A stretch of 57,845 nt of DNA from a virus. The notes beneath the pieces were generated by a model. That model was given only the letters and a program-made list of their open reading frames with translations. It was not told the origin of the DNA and did no database searches. Position numbers and translations under genes: made by a program. Where the stretch lies: the IMG/VR virus record IMGVR_UViG_3300026518_000668, positions 1 to 57,845 of that record, one strand, 5' to 3'. Below are positions 1-8,322 of the stretch, in pieces (position 1 is the stretch's first letter; every line of letters begins with the position of its first letter).

Positions 1-204
1 GTGACACAAAACCACTACCCCATACGAAAAGGCTTTGCCATAAAGCTGGCCCGCGAATACGTTGCCCGCTTGCTGCTGGACGAAGCCGAGCACGCCCAGG
101 CATTTGACGATGAAGCCATAACTGAGCCCGAACGCCGTGAGGCAATGGCGGAAATCCATCGAATCGGCGCCAGCCTGATACCCAAACACAATGCAGAGCT
201 CTGA
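1..204 (+). CDS. small hypothetical protein at the left edge
   Basis: A 67-residue charged, helix-rich protein that starts with GTG at the first base of the window, so its ribosome-binding site cannot be seen. I do not recognise the family and see no signal peptide or membrane segment. If the molecule is circular, this gene follows the integrase at the right edge in the same direction, which would make it the distal gene of the xis-int unit. It points toward the oppositely oriented late genes. The true start could lie outside the window. Confidence 0.45.
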   Translation: MTQNHYPIRKGFAIKLAREYVARLLLDEAEHAQAFDDEAITEPERREAMAEIHRIGASLIPKHNAEL

Positions 205-438
205 TGGCCGTCCGGATCGCCCCAGCCTAGAAATCCGCTAACCAACGGCTGAACACTTCCTACCGGTCCAAAGCGGTCTCAATGGACGGCCTGTTGTGAT
301 GGAGTTAGCGTTTGCTGGATTCAGCCAGCGACAGAGCGAAAACTGGCAGGCACTATCAGCCGTGCTCTACACGGATGTGGGCAGTATGTCTCTGGCAGTA
401 CCGCCGGTGATGTTTGCAGTACCGGCAACCTCAGACAG

Positions 439-1710
439 TCAGGCCGTCAGCCTCTGGAGGATTGAGGGCGGCAGGGCGCGATTGAAATATACCAACCGTT
501 CTATGTAGCCATTCAAATACAGTGTGCTGGAAATTCCGCCTGTTCCAAGCCACATCCTATAAATCCCCGGGGGGCTATTGTCAGGGAAGGAGGCGGTTTG
601 ACCATCGGCAGCTATATAGTTTGTCGCTCCGGATCTATACGCCATTACTACGGGTTTCTTCACCCCGGCTATCCAAGGAACACCTGCTGCTGCAGATTGA
701 GTTATCGAGGACGCAATACTAAAGCCTCTAGCCCCGCTGCCTCCGTCCATACGTATCAACCGCCGATCATTACCACTGCCAGCATCTGCTTGGGCTATGT
801 AGCCTGTATTATTGTGACCGCTTGAGAGGCAAAAAATGGTGCCCTCTTCTTCGTTATAAAAATTCAAAAAACTTTCGGCATTAATAACTTGACTCTCCCC
901 AGCCACCAACACTGACGAGTTGAGTGTATTGACGAGCGGCTTCTCTTCAGTTCCGGCATAAACACAAGCTCCGTAAAGTAGCAAGCTCTCCCCAACCACG
1001 ACACTGTCGGGGCCAAACCCAAAAGAGACACCAGTTCCAGGATTCACAGGAACAAAGGTGATGATTATTTCCCGCAAACCGGATAAAAGCTGCTTATCAG
1101 ACTTAACTGTTACAGTTCCTGCAGCTGTCGTAATAGTTGATTTCACCCCATTTACTGTTCCCGCCAACTGCGTCTCTAGGCTATTTGAAGTATCCCTGCA
1201 GGTCAGGCGAAACCTACCGGAGCTTCCGGAGCTATAAATACAGCGGACAGTGTAAGAGTCATTGCCAGATAAAAAAGTGGCAAGCAACCGGTTCCAAGTC
1301 CCTCCGGTACTCTCCACATACACAGGCGTAAACTGGCCCACTTTTCCTCCGTATGGAGTTCTGGTTGCCCCTGATACCAGCCAAGCTGAGTTAGTCGGGT
1401 CAAACGAATAATGGTTTAGGCAGGTATAAGCGTTCCAAACCTGATTACCGACAACCTCCCCAGTAACAGGATCAAATGCCCGAATCATTTCGTTAGCCCC
1501 GGCGGTTTGCAGAACTCCCGAGCTATCAAAGTAAGTCCGCCCAGCCGGTGCTGAGTAGTTATTGACTATATCTGACCAAGGCTTCTCAACTAAAACCCCA
1601 CTGTCGAGTGCGCGATAACGGTCATTGCGATAATCCAAGTCCAGCGCGATGGCATCTGCAATCGGGTTAGCATCAAGCACCCGGCTACACATCGGTTGCC
1701 AGGCACTCAT
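439..1710 (-). CDS. tail-fibre / receptor-binding protein, C-terminal gene of the late operon
   Basis: A 423-residue protein rich in Ser, Gly, Thr and aromatic residues, as expected for a beta-rich tail appendage. It ends in a stretch like YLNGYIERLVYFNRAL, a C-terminus common in phage tail proteins with concanavalin/LamG-like sugar-binding folds. The N-terminus contains a YRNDRYRALD segment. Its ATG overlaps the stop of the preceding 97-residue gene by ATGA, so translation is coupled. It is the last gene of the leftward late block, which fits a receptor-binding role. The local GC content is lower than upstream, as is common in exchangeable host-range genes. The role is inferred; the fold was not tested. 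Confidence 0.6.
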   Translation of the reverse strand: MSAWQPMCSRVLDANPIADAIALDLDYRNDRYRALDSGVLVEKPWSDIVNNYSAPAGRTYFDSSGVLQTAGANEMIRAFDPVTGEVVGNQVWNAYTCLNHYSFDPTNSAWLVSGATRTPYGGKVGQFTPVYVESTGGTWNRLLATFLSGNDSYTVRCIYSSGSSGRFRLTCRDTSNSLETQLAGTVNGVKSTITTAAGTVTVKSDKQLLSGLREIIITFVPVNPGTGVSFGFGPDSVVVGESLLLYGACVYAGTEEKPLVNTLNSSVLVAGESQVINAESFLNFYNEEEGTIFCLSSGHNNTGYIAQADAGSGNDRRLIRMDGGSGARGFSIASSITQSAAAGVPWIAGVKKPVVMAYRSGATNYIAADGQTASFPDNSPPGIYRMWLGTGGISSTLYLNGYIERLVYFNRALPPSILQRLTA

Positions 1711-2000
1711 TGCGCAAGCCCCGCCGCTGTGAAGTGAAGCCCGGCGGCATCCGCTTTGATCTGCAGCTGGCTGGCTGCGGAGACCGGCAGTGCTTTGATG
1801 TCCAGCTTGAGCGCGTCACCGGCAGGCACCAGTTGGGCGCCCGCTATCTCTGCGGCGCCCAGCCGCACCTGTACCAGCTTGTCATTGAGCATGTCTGTAT
1901 TGGTGACAATGATGCTGGTCACGTCAGCAGGCACCTGCACCAACGGGGTCCAGGTATCCGGGGTATAAGCGGTCAGAGACCAGGCAGTCGAAGTGCTCAT
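1707..2000 (-). CDS. small tail-associated structural protein
   Basis: A 97-residue protein with alternating hydrophobic and polar residues suggesting a small beta sandwich. It has no cysteines, signal peptide or membrane helix. Its start overlaps the stop of the upstream fibre gene by 4 bases, and its stop overlaps the start of the terminal fibre gene, so the three are translated as a coupled set. Small proteins in this position often connect or cap fibres. I do not recognise a named family. Confidence 0.55.
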   Translation of the reverse strand: MSTSTAWSLTAYTPDTWTPLVQVPADVTSIIVTNTDMLNDKLVQVRLGAAEIAGAQLVPAGDALKLDIKALPVSAASQLQIKADAAGLHFTAAGLAQ

Positions 2001-3001
2001 GCAGTGTGTACCCCGTAGGCCAGTTTCAATTCAAGGTCGCGAGCGGACTGCAGCGCGGCCAGTTTGTTCTTTTCGTCAGTGGTGAAGTCCTCAGTGCTCA
2101 GGCCCTTCCCAACCACCTTGTCGACTTTCAAATCCAGCCCGGCCTGCTGCGGACCACTGATCGGCTTGCTGGCATCGGGCGTGTTATCCACTTGGCCCAG
2201 CCCAACGTCATCAGCGGTGGTGGACCGAGCGCGCAGGTTCACGTAGTCGCCATTGGTGGCGGCCTTGCTGTCCAGGGCAGGCTGCAGGCCGGCGATGTTG
2301 CTGATACCCAGATTCTGCAGGTCTTCCCGGTTCTGCTCGATGAAGTCGACAACCTCCTGCAAGCTGTCGAGGTTGATGTTGTCGGACTCCAGCAGCGTCT
2401 GGATGTTGTCGATCAGCTCTTTGAGCACACGCCCCTGATTGGCCGACAGCGGCTTGGTAGCGTCCGCTGATTCCAGCTGATCGAGCACATCCGACACGTC
2501 CACCTTGAGCGCCAGAGCAGCAGCCTGCGCGGTGCTGACCGGCTTGGCCATGTCGCTGGTGTTGTCTGCGCTGCCCAGGCCTACGTCTGCCTTGGTTATC
2601 GCCACGTCACCGGTGCGGCCTTGTACACTCTGCACAGGCGCTGCCGCCGCAGCCTGCGCTGGCGTGGTGCGACTGGCCACCAGAGCATCTGTTTCTGGCT
2701 TGGTGTATCGCTCAGCCAGTCCAGCCGCCACGCCGGCGGCAAACGCGTCGTAGCTGGCCTGATCAACCTTCAGCCCCAGCCGGGCCATCAAATCCAACTG
2801 ATCGGTAATCTCACCCTGAATCGTGCCCCAGGGCCGGTCGATCACACCGGCGTCAATCTCGGTGCCGCCTTCGATAGTCAGAATCAGGTGGCCATCGGCT
2901 CCGACCGAAGCAGCAGTAATAGTCGGCCCCACCCTGCCCCGCATGCCGGCGCGAATAACCCGGCGCTCCGGGCCCTGCTTCACTGCAATGACACGGCTCA
3001 T
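1997..3001 (-). CDS. tail fibre protein with phage fibre repeats
   Basis: A 334-residue fibre. The middle carries repeated signatures of the type ADVGLGxADNT and DDVGLGQVDNTPD (near residues 140 and 265) followed by KPVS/KPIS, a hallmark of phage tail-fibre repeats. An acidic helical stretch lies between (LLESDNINLDSLQEVVDF). The C-terminus is short and helical. It starts 4 bases inside the preceding 197-residue gene. It may form a trimeric shaft to which the terminal 423-residue protein adds a tip; that assembly is inference. Confidence 0.75.
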   Translation of the reverse strand: MSRVIAVKQGPERRVIRAGMRGRVGPTITAASVGADGHLILTIEGGTEIDAGVIDRPWGTIQGEITDQLDLMARLGLKVDQASYDAFAAGVAAGLAERYTKPETDALVASRTTPAQAAAAAPVQSVQGRTGDVAITKADVGLGSADNTSDMAKPVSTAQAAALALKVDVSDVLDQLESADATKPLSANQGRVLKELIDNIQTLLESDNINLDSLQEVVDFIEQNREDLQNLGISNIAGLQPALDSKAATNGDYVNLRARSTTADDVGLGQVDNTPDASKPISGPQQAGLDLKVDKVVGKGLSTEDFTTDEKNKLAALQSARDLELKLAYGVHTA

Positions 3002-3591
3002 TCTGTCACCTCAGCAGTAATCTCGAAGGGGCTCACACCGACCAGCGCAAACACGTTGCCGGCCGGGTCGATGACCTCGGCGTCCCACACACCGACCATA
3101 GGCTTCAGCTGCTTGGCCGCGGCCTCGTCCAGCTTCAGAGTGAATGAGTGCTCTGCCGGGTCAACGATGATCAGGCCATCGGGGTTCTGGGCGGCGTCAG
3201 AGTGGAAGGTCAGAATGGCGCTGTCGTCGCCAACGCGCCGGCGCAGGGTTGCCCGGGCAGACCAGCCGGTGATGTCCTGGGGGGTTGGATACCGGACATG
3301 GCCACCGGCCGACCACTGGTGGCGCCAGCACGAACCCACAAGGTCGTTTATCTCGATGGTGTCGTCGTCGATCACCGTGGCCAGGTAGTCGCCGTTCAGC
3401 TCGTCAGGCCGTCTCACGCACTGGATCGTCACCGGCCATCCGTCCGGAATACCGTGGCCCGGCACACTTAACCGCACCGGCGCCAGCGACGGCACAGCGA
3501 CGATATCGCAGTAGGTGAAGTGGTCTTCGGCGTACTGCAGGGCGAACTCAAGGGTCTTGCCCTGGTAAATGGTCAGCGGTATCTCGATCAT
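2998..3591 (-). CDS. tail/baseplate-associated phage protein
   Basis: A 197-residue protein that starts with a strand-rich segment (IPLTIYQGKTLEFALQY) and contains DITGWSARATLRRR near residue 105. This pattern is typical of N-terminal domains of phage appendage proteins that precede fibre genes. It lies between the lysis cassette and the fibre genes and overlaps both neighbours by 4 bases. The C-terminal third resembles a second beta domain. Function is inferred from position and sequence style; it could be a fibre-attachment protein. Confidence 0.55.
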   Translation of the reverse strand: MIEIPLTIYQGKTLEFALQYAEDHFTYCDIVAVPSLAPVRLSVPGHGIPDGWPVTIQCVRRPDELNGDYLATVIDDDTIEINDLVGSCWRHQWSAGGHVRYPTPQDITGWSARATLRRRVGDDSAILTFHSDAAQNPDGLIIVDPAEHSFTLKLDEAAAKQLKPMVGVWDAEVIDPAGNVFALVGVSPFEITAEVTE

Positions 3592-4076
3592 TCAGGCTCA
3601 CCCACAAGTCGACAACTGCGATGCAGCAGGAACAGCGCGTCCTGCAGCCCTTTTATTTGTGCTCGCTGTGCGCGGAGTCCAGCTTGTAGGGCTGGATAAG
3701 CTCGTTCAGCAGCGGCTGTAAGTCTTGGGGTTCCTGCATCAGCGCCGGATCCAGCGCCCCCGGCCTCACCGTCGTGCTCACAGGTGGCTGCGATACGCAG
3801 CCCGCAAGCACCAGTAGCAAGGCACTCATACAGATCCTCACGGTTTTTTTCGGCACTGGTCTTCTCCTGTAGGTAGGTGCTGGCGATCGCCGCCTGATCC
3901 TCTGTCAGCTCGCGCTGAAGGCGCAGGGTGGTTCGCAGCGATGCCGCCTGGGCGGCAGCCTGCTGAGCCTTGTCGGTCATCTGAGCCAGGTCTGCCCCAA
4001 CGGCGTTGAGCCGCAACGCGGTCAGCACCAGCAGCATCGCCAGCGCCCCGGCCACCCCAAGCAGAACCCGATTCAT
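3588..4076 (-). CDS. Rz: i-spanin (Rz-like)
   Basis: A 162-residue protein with one N-terminal membrane anchor (LLGVAGALAMLLVLTAL) followed by a long Ala/Gln-rich coiled-coil region, the layout of the inner-membrane spanin. The o-spanin gene is embedded in a different frame inside it. I chose the ATG at 4076, which overlaps the endolysin stop by ATGA and has GGAG about 7 bases upstream, over a GTG 15 bases earlier. It would bridge to the outer-membrane lipoprotein and disrupt the outer membrane after endolysin acts. Confidence 0.85.
   Translation of the reverse strand: MNRVLLGVAGALAMLLVLTALRLNAVGADLAQMTDKAQQAAAQAASLRTTLRLQRELTEDQAAIASTYLQEKTSAEKNREDLYECLATGACGLRIAATCEHDGEAGGAGSGADAGTPRLTAAAERAYPALQAGLRAQRAQIKGLQDALFLLHRSCRLVGEPE
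3653..3856 (-). CDS. Rz1: o-spanin lipoprotein (Rz1-like), nested in Rz
   Basis: A 67-residue lipoprotein read in another frame wholly inside the Rz gene. It has a short signal peptide ending in the lipobox LAGC (Cys at about residue 19), followed by a Pro-rich mature part, as in Rz1 proteins. Translation probably starts at GTG 3856, since AGGAG lies 7 bases upstream. The embedded arrangement is the classical lambda-type Rz/Rz1 architecture. The mature lipoprotein would sit in the outer membrane and pair with the i-spanin. Confidence 0.85.
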   Translation of the reverse strand: MPKKTVRICMSALLLVLAGCVSQPPVSTTVRPGALDPALMQEPQDLQPLLNELIQPYKLDSAHSEHK

Positions 4077-4594
4077 TGGGCGCTCCGGCACATCTCATGC
4101 CGCTCCAGCTGTCGTGTCCAGACGCCCCAGCAACGCCGGTTCGGCTGGCCGTTGACCAAGGTTGAGCAGTCGTAGCCGCCCGCCTTCCGCCAGCGCAGTA
4201 GCGCGTCGCAGGCCTGAACGTAGTTGCCGGCCAACAGCTCGCGCCGCATGCTCGATGCCCGCCAGTTGCCGATCCCGTACTGCCCAACAAAGTCCAAGTA
4301 CAGGTCGTACTCTTCCTGATACAGCTCCACACCCGGCAGTGATGCCCGAAAGCGCACCTCGTCCTGGCTCATCAGGTTGCGCGCCAGTTGCTCGCCCCGC
4401 GCGCGCGTAATGGGCTGGTCCGTCATCCTGACAGGTGTGCCGTCCTCGTAGCGGGTTGAACCATGGCCAATTGTGGGCACGTCACCCTGGGTTGGAATCA
4501 CAGGGGCCGGGGTAAACCCTTCGGACGCGATCCAGCCCATGAAGCCGGCCGCGCTGATTGTCAGCGCGCCGATGTACGTGCGCGCCCGGTTCAT
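4073..4594 (-). CDS. endolysin, GH24 lysozyme with signal-anchor N-terminus
   Basis: A 173-residue lysozyme that cleaves peptidoglycan glycan strands. The N-terminal hydrophobic helix (IGALTISAAGFMGWIA) looks like a signal-anchor-release segment. It leads directly into the catalytic Glu (E25 in SEGF), then GDVPTIGHGST with D38 and the T41/T47 threonines, the variant GH24 active-site motif. The usual C-terminal RRCWGVWTRQLER segment is present. I chose ATG 4594, with AGGTG about 8 bases upstream, over a GTG three codons earlier. It overlaps the holin gene upstream and the Rz gene downstream. Confidence 0.88.
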   Translation of the reverse strand: MNRARTYIGALTISAAGFMGWIASEGFTPAPVIPTQGDVPTIGHGSTRYEDGTPVRMTDQPITRARGEQLARNLMSQDEVRFRASLPGVELYQEEYDLYLDFVGQYGIGNWRASSMRRELLAGNYVQACDALLRWRKAGGYDCSTLVNGQPNRRCWGVWTRQLERHEMCRSAQ

Positions 4595-4884
4595 AGCTCG
4601 CACCTGTCATGCAGGGCGGCAATCCGGGCCGCGCTTTCCGCCGTCTCCCGCGCTGTTCTGGCCGCACTCTCTGCAGCCTCGCGCTTATCACGGCGGTGGT
4701 TGAAGTAGACGTTGAAGCCGAGGCCAATGAACGCGATGAGCACACTGGCCCAGCCGATCCAGTTGACCTGTGCCAAATACCCCACGATCCCTGTCACGGC
4801 GCCTCCCCAGGTAGCTTTGCTGGACACAGACACAACAACGCCCTCAACGACACTCTCCTGAACATGCCCAACGTGGTTGCCCAT
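4591..4884 (-). CDS. holin
   Basis: A 97-residue membrane protein with two hydrophobic stretches (about residues 27-42 and 46-60, including WIGWASVLIAFIGLGFNVYF). A basic, charged C-terminal tail rich in Arg and Glu follows. That size and layout match class II/T7-like phage holins. It directly precedes and overlaps the endolysin gene. It would set lysis timing and, with a signal-anchor endolysin, may act as a pinholin. The holin role is strongly supported by context; the subclass is uncertain. Confidence 0.8.
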   Translation of the reverse strand: MGNHVGHVQESVVEGVVVSVSSKATWGGAVTGIVGYLAQVNWIGWASVLIAFIGLGFNVYFNHRRDKREAAESAARTARETAESAARIAALHDRCEL

Positions 4885-4893
4885 GTACTTCCC

Positions 4894-5553
4894 CTACAAA
4901 AAAAACGCCCGGTTATGGTGGTCGGTGTCCTCGCGCGTCAGGCGGCGCAGGTCGGAGTCGGGGCGCTCGCCGAAGTACCGCGTGAATAGCCGCTCGGCAT
5001 CCACCGCACGGCCCAAGTCCATCGTTTCGGAGTCAGGTACCGAGTACGCGCGCTTCAGCGCCCAATACACCAGGTAGGAATGGTGGGCCTGATGAATTTC
5101 GGGTTTCGAGCGGTCCGGCCTGAGCGGCAGCCGATAGCCTTCCAGCTTCAGCTCACCGTTGCAGATCGGCGTGGGTACCACGCGCACGCTGGTCTCGCTC
5201 TGCACCAGGTAGCGCGGCAAATCCACCCGCTCGCGCCAGTCCGGCATAATCCCGTCGAGTGCCTCCGTGCTCTTCAGCGCCAGCCGCTCACGTTGACTAC
5301 TGCCCTGTGCCACCCAGCCGATATGGTCCAGCTCAAAGAGCGATGGGTGCAGCGGATACACCGACACACCGGCATCAATCTTGATGATGCAGACCGTCTG
5401 GTCATCAGCTACGTGCAGCAGGCGGCCACGAATCGCAGCCTCGTCCTCGGCCTCTTTCAGCCAGCGGAGCACGTCTTCGCTGTCGAACAGGTACGGCGCC
5501 ACCGTATCCTGTGTCGACACCCGAAAATCATGCTCCAGCTCGCCCCAGTCCAT
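4894..5553 (-). CDS. phage adaptor / head-tail connector-like protein
   Basis: A 219-residue protein that begins with a helical segment (FDSEDVLRWLKEAEDEAAIRGRLL) typical of phage adaptor proteins that bind below the portal. A mixed beta region follows with conserved-looking HQAHHSYLVYWALKRAYS near residue 160 and a GERP motif near the end. It shares one base with the upstream RyR-domain gene (ATG and TGA overlap). Family assignment rests on sequence style and location between structural and lysis genes, so the role is moderately supported. Confidence 0.55.
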   Translation of the reverse strand: MDWGELEHDFRVSTQDTVAPYLFDSEDVLRWLKEAEDEAAIRGRLLHVADDQTVCIIKIDAGVSVYPLHPSLFELDHIGWVAQGSSQRERLALKSTEALDGIMPDWRERVDLPRYLVQSETSVRVVPTPICNGELKLEGYRLPLRPDRSKPEIHQAHHSYLVYWALKRAYSVPDSETMDLGRAVDAERLFTRYFGERPDSDLRRLTREDTDHHNRAFFL

Positions 5554-6404
5554 CAGACCAACCCGTACTGATCGACCATGCCAATGACCTGGCGGCGCAG
5601 CTCATCAACCTTCTGAGCCTGGTCCAGCTTCTGCCGGTAGTTGTTCATGGCGTAGTCAGTCAGCGCCTTCTTGGTCATCAGGCCGATCTGTTGTCGCACG
5701 TCCTGCAGAGCTGTCTCGTCCTTTTGCTCGAGCTCCTGCTTCGCCTTGGCCTTGGCCAACAGCTCAGCGGTGTCGTCGGCGGATTCATCCGCAGCCGGCT
5801 CGTCTGCCGCTGGAATGGCAACAGCCGCCGCGGCCTTGAACTGATCGGCATGCCGCAGGAACTTACGGCCGATGTCCGTCGGCATGTAGCGGACCTGGTT
5901 ACGCTCGAAAGTCAGGCCAGTGCCGTACAGGTGGTCGGTGAATGTCGGCTTGCGGCCAATGTACTTCACGCCAACCTGCCCCACGGGGGCACCCGTCAGC
6001 GCGGCGCCAGCCTCCTTCGGCAGGTTGGCCAGCGCCTGCGCAACAGCCTCGTCCGCATCCGGCAGGTCTTTCAGCGCATGCACAACGCCACGGAACAGGT
6101 AGTCCTTGGACTTCTGCTCGATCGACAGCTCGTCATAGGGCAAACAGCACGGGTGCTGCTTCTTCTCCGCGTCTTTAACCTCGCCATACGTCCAGCCGTC
6201 AGCCAGCTTCTGGGCCAGCCAGCTTTCATGCGACTGCTCAGGGGTGGCATTCGGGTTAGCCAGGTGCATTTCCACGCCAGCAACAGCGGACTTCTTCTGC
6301 CAGTCCGGGGCGTCCTCCCAGCTGGGCTGCGAGTCGTCGCCAATCGACATGCAGTAAGCGAGATTGATCATGTGCGCGACGCGCGCGATCACAAGCACGT
6401 TCAT
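5553..6404 (-). CDS. RyR-domain phage protein
   Basis: A 283-residue protein. Residues about 6-105 match the ryanodine-receptor (RyR) repeat domain: ARVAHMINLAYC, DDSQPSWEDAPDWQ, HLANPNATPEQSHESWL and GWTYGEVKD are its signature blocks. The rest is an Ala/Glu-rich linker and a helical C-terminus. RyR domains are known in many phages, mostly as small-ligand or regulatory modules of unknown target. This one sits between a capsid-associated gene and the adaptor gene. Whether it is a virion part or an intracellular effector is open. Confidence 0.8.
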   Translation of the reverse strand: MNVLVIARVAHMINLAYCMSIGDDSQPSWEDAPDWQKKSAVAGVEMHLANPNATPEQSHESWLAQKLADGWTYGEVKDAEKKQHPCCLPYDELSIEQKSKDYLFRGVVHALKDLPDADEAVAQALANLPKEAGAALTGAPVGQVGVKYIGRKPTFTDHLYGTGLTFERNQVRYMPTDIGRKFLRHADQFKAAAAVAIPAADEPAADESADDTAELLAKAKAKQELEQKDETALQDVRQQIGLMTKKALTDYAMNNYRQKLDQAQKVDELRRQVIGMVDQYGLV

Positions 6405-6419
6405 AAGTGGTGCTCCAGA

Positions 6420-6454
6420 GAAAGGGATAAGAGAAAGGGGCCGGAGCCCCTTTC
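6420..6454 (-). terminator. terminator after the decoration-type gene
   Basis: GAAAGGGGC / GCCCCTTTC stem with a 4-base loop (6433-6454), then T-rich sequence on the minus strand. Lies between the 160-residue and RyR genes. Confidence 0.65.
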
Positions 6455-6463
6455 GTCACCGGC

Positions 6464-6946
6464 TCAGCGCGGGCCTTGCAGCTCGCCGATCACCAGCACG
6501 TCGATCTGACTCACCTTGGCGTTATCCTCAACGGCCGTGGTCAGGACCAGACGGGCAGGCTTCGGCAGGGTCACCAACGCCTTGGCGGTATTCGCACGCA
6601 GTCGCGCAGCGGTCGCCAGGTTCAGGCCGGCACCGAAGTAGCCCGGGTCCTGCGGCACCTCGGCACTGTCCACACCGTCCTCGTACAGAAAGCCCAGAGA
6701 GCCGGTGATGGTGGCGGTCATGCCGGTGCTGATCAGCACCGAAGCATCGTCCAGGCGCATGCCCGCGGGCAGCGGGCCCAGGTCGACAACATCACCCGAA
6801 GCAATGGCGGCACCAGAGTTGGAGTTCTCAGCAGCACCAGCGGCATTGGTTTTCAGTTTGAAAGCCAGGGTGGTGGTGTTGCCATAAGCGCCAGCAGCAC
6901 CGCCGAACTGGCGGTTGCCAAACTGATCGATCTTTACGTTGGCCAT
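6464..6946 (-). CDS. capsid-associated / decoration-type structural protein
   Basis: A 160-residue Ala/Gly/Thr-rich beta protein encoded just downstream of the major capsid gene, the usual slot for a decoration or minor head protein. It starts MANVKIDQFGNRQ and has a GGCC-AAGGAGG-like leader upstream. It lacks cysteines and a signal peptide. A strong hairpin terminator (6420-6454) follows the stop codon, so this gene ends a transcript segment. Function is inferred from position and composition. Confidence 0.6.
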   Translation of the reverse strand: MANVKIDQFGNRQFGGAAGAYGNTTTLAFKLKTNAAGAAENSNSGAAIASGDVVDLGPLPAGMRLDDASVLISTGMTATITGSLGFLYEDGVDSAEVPQDPGYFGAGLNLATAARLRANTAKALVTLPKPARLVLTTAVEDNAKVSQIDVLVIGELQGPR

Positions 6947-7003
6947 GAGCGGCCTCCTTAACTTGGTTGCGAGAAGGCTGGCCGGGGGTGCCGGCCAGTC
7001 AGA

Positions 7004-8296
7004 TCAGCTACGCGGCTTGCGAATCGGCACAGCGGTATCGATGACGGTTGCGCCGTAATCGGTGAACTCGGTCCCGCGGCCCGTATCGACCGCAAAGCGG
7101 ATCTTGGAGATACCGCGAATAGCACCAATCAGCCCCTCGACCTTGTCGCCGTGATCAAGCTCCTTCTCACTCCAGAAGAACGGCATCTTGGACTTGCGGT
7201 GCGCTGCCAGCGCTTCTGCCACCGCCTGACCACCCAGCAGAATGGAACGGTCGATGGCGAAGTTGTCACCAAAGCTGTCAGGCACGACACAGGAGCTTTC
7301 GGCTTCACTGTCGTAAGCGGTGCAGTAGCGGATGGTGTCGCCCTTGTAGAAGCGAATCGGCTTCGGCATCTTGACGATAAGCACGCCATTCCACAGACCA
7401 ACCTCGCCCAGGAACAGGGGGTGCCCCTTGGCCTGCTGAGCACGCGCCATGGCGCTGGCTTGCAGCTGACGGAAGTTCGGATCAGCAGCAAACAAGTTGT
7501 ACTGGGTCGAAGAAACCAGCAGCACGCGTAGCGGCGAATCCGTTGCGGCCGCATCACCTTCAAAGTGAACAGGCGGCGGAGGCAGCGCGATATCGTCGAT
7601 AAAGCTGCGAATACCATCCACGGTATCCATCTTCAGCAGATCAGTGGTCGCCAGGTCGATTTCACCAGCGTTAACACCAAACTCCTGAATACCGTTACCA
7701 CCGTCAGCCATGAAGTGACGGTTCTTGGTCGGGGCTTTTACGCGGTTGACCATGATCTTGGCAAAATCAGGGTGCGTCTCCACCGGCACCTTCCACTCGA
7801 TGTTGTCTTGATAGCCGCGCGCACCTGCCATGTGAACCAACAGCGACTGGTCAACATAGGCGTCCATCTTAGCCTGAGCCACCGGGCGTCCCAGACGGCG
7901 GAAATCCGCAGGGCTGCGAACTTCGGTCATGGTGTCGCCGAGGTCAACCGGGAAGCGCGCCTGGTTCACGCGCAGCTTGTCCTCAGACAGCTTCATGCCA
8001 ACGCCACGGCCCTCGGCATACTCGCTACCCATGATCGGGTAACCGCCAGTGGGGTTGAGCAGGTGAAAAGTCACCTCTTCACCCTTGCCCTTCCCAAGAT
8101 CCTGGCAACGGACAATCGGCATATGCTGGGTGGACTGTTTGCGCAAAGTCGCCTCAGCGCCCTTGGTGCCCTTCGGCATCTTGCCGGTCAGGCGGTTCAG
8201 CGTGGTGTTGCGCTGAGTATGAGTAGCGAACAGGCCTGCGGCCTGATCGACCATAGCCTTCGGATCACCGTAAGCCATGTGGGTTTTGTCAGTCAT
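7004..8296 (-). CDS. major capsid protein, N4 gp56 / DUF4043-like
   Basis: A 430-residue protein matching the style of the N4 gp56/DUF4043 capsid family. The early block GKMPKGTKGAE, the GRGVGMKLSEDKLRVNQ stretch near residue 95, RSPADFRRLGRPVAQAK near 127 and the late LLGGQAVAEALAAHRKSK segment are typical. Length is normal for the family. It lies directly downstream of the scaffold gene and upstream of a decoration-type protein. It would form the icosahedral shell. A portal of P22 type paired with this capsid is unusual but fits other short-tailed phages with giant virion proteins. Confidence 0.82.
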   Translation of the reverse strand: MTDKTHMAYGDPKAMVDQAAGLFATHTQRNTTLNRLTGKMPKGTKGAEATLRKQSTQHMPIVRCQDLGKGKGEEVTFHLLNPTGGYPIMGSEYAEGRGVGMKLSEDKLRVNQARFPVDLGDTMTEVRSPADFRRLGRPVAQAKMDAYVDQSLLVHMAGARGYQDNIEWKVPVETHPDFAKIMVNRVKAPTKNRHFMADGGNGIQEFGVNAGEIDLATTDLLKMDTVDGIRSFIDDIALPPPPVHFEGDAAATDSPLRVLLVSSTQYNLFAADPNFRQLQASAMARAQQAKGHPLFLGEVGLWNGVLIVKMPKPIRFYKGDTIRYCTAYDSEAESSCVVPDSFGDNFAIDRSILLGGQAVAEALAAHRKSKMPFFWSEKELDHGDKVEGLIGAIRGISKIRFAVDTGRGTEFTDYGATVIDTAVPIRKPRS

Positions 8297-8322
8297 AGCG
8301 TTCTCCAGCTATTGGCGGGCCG

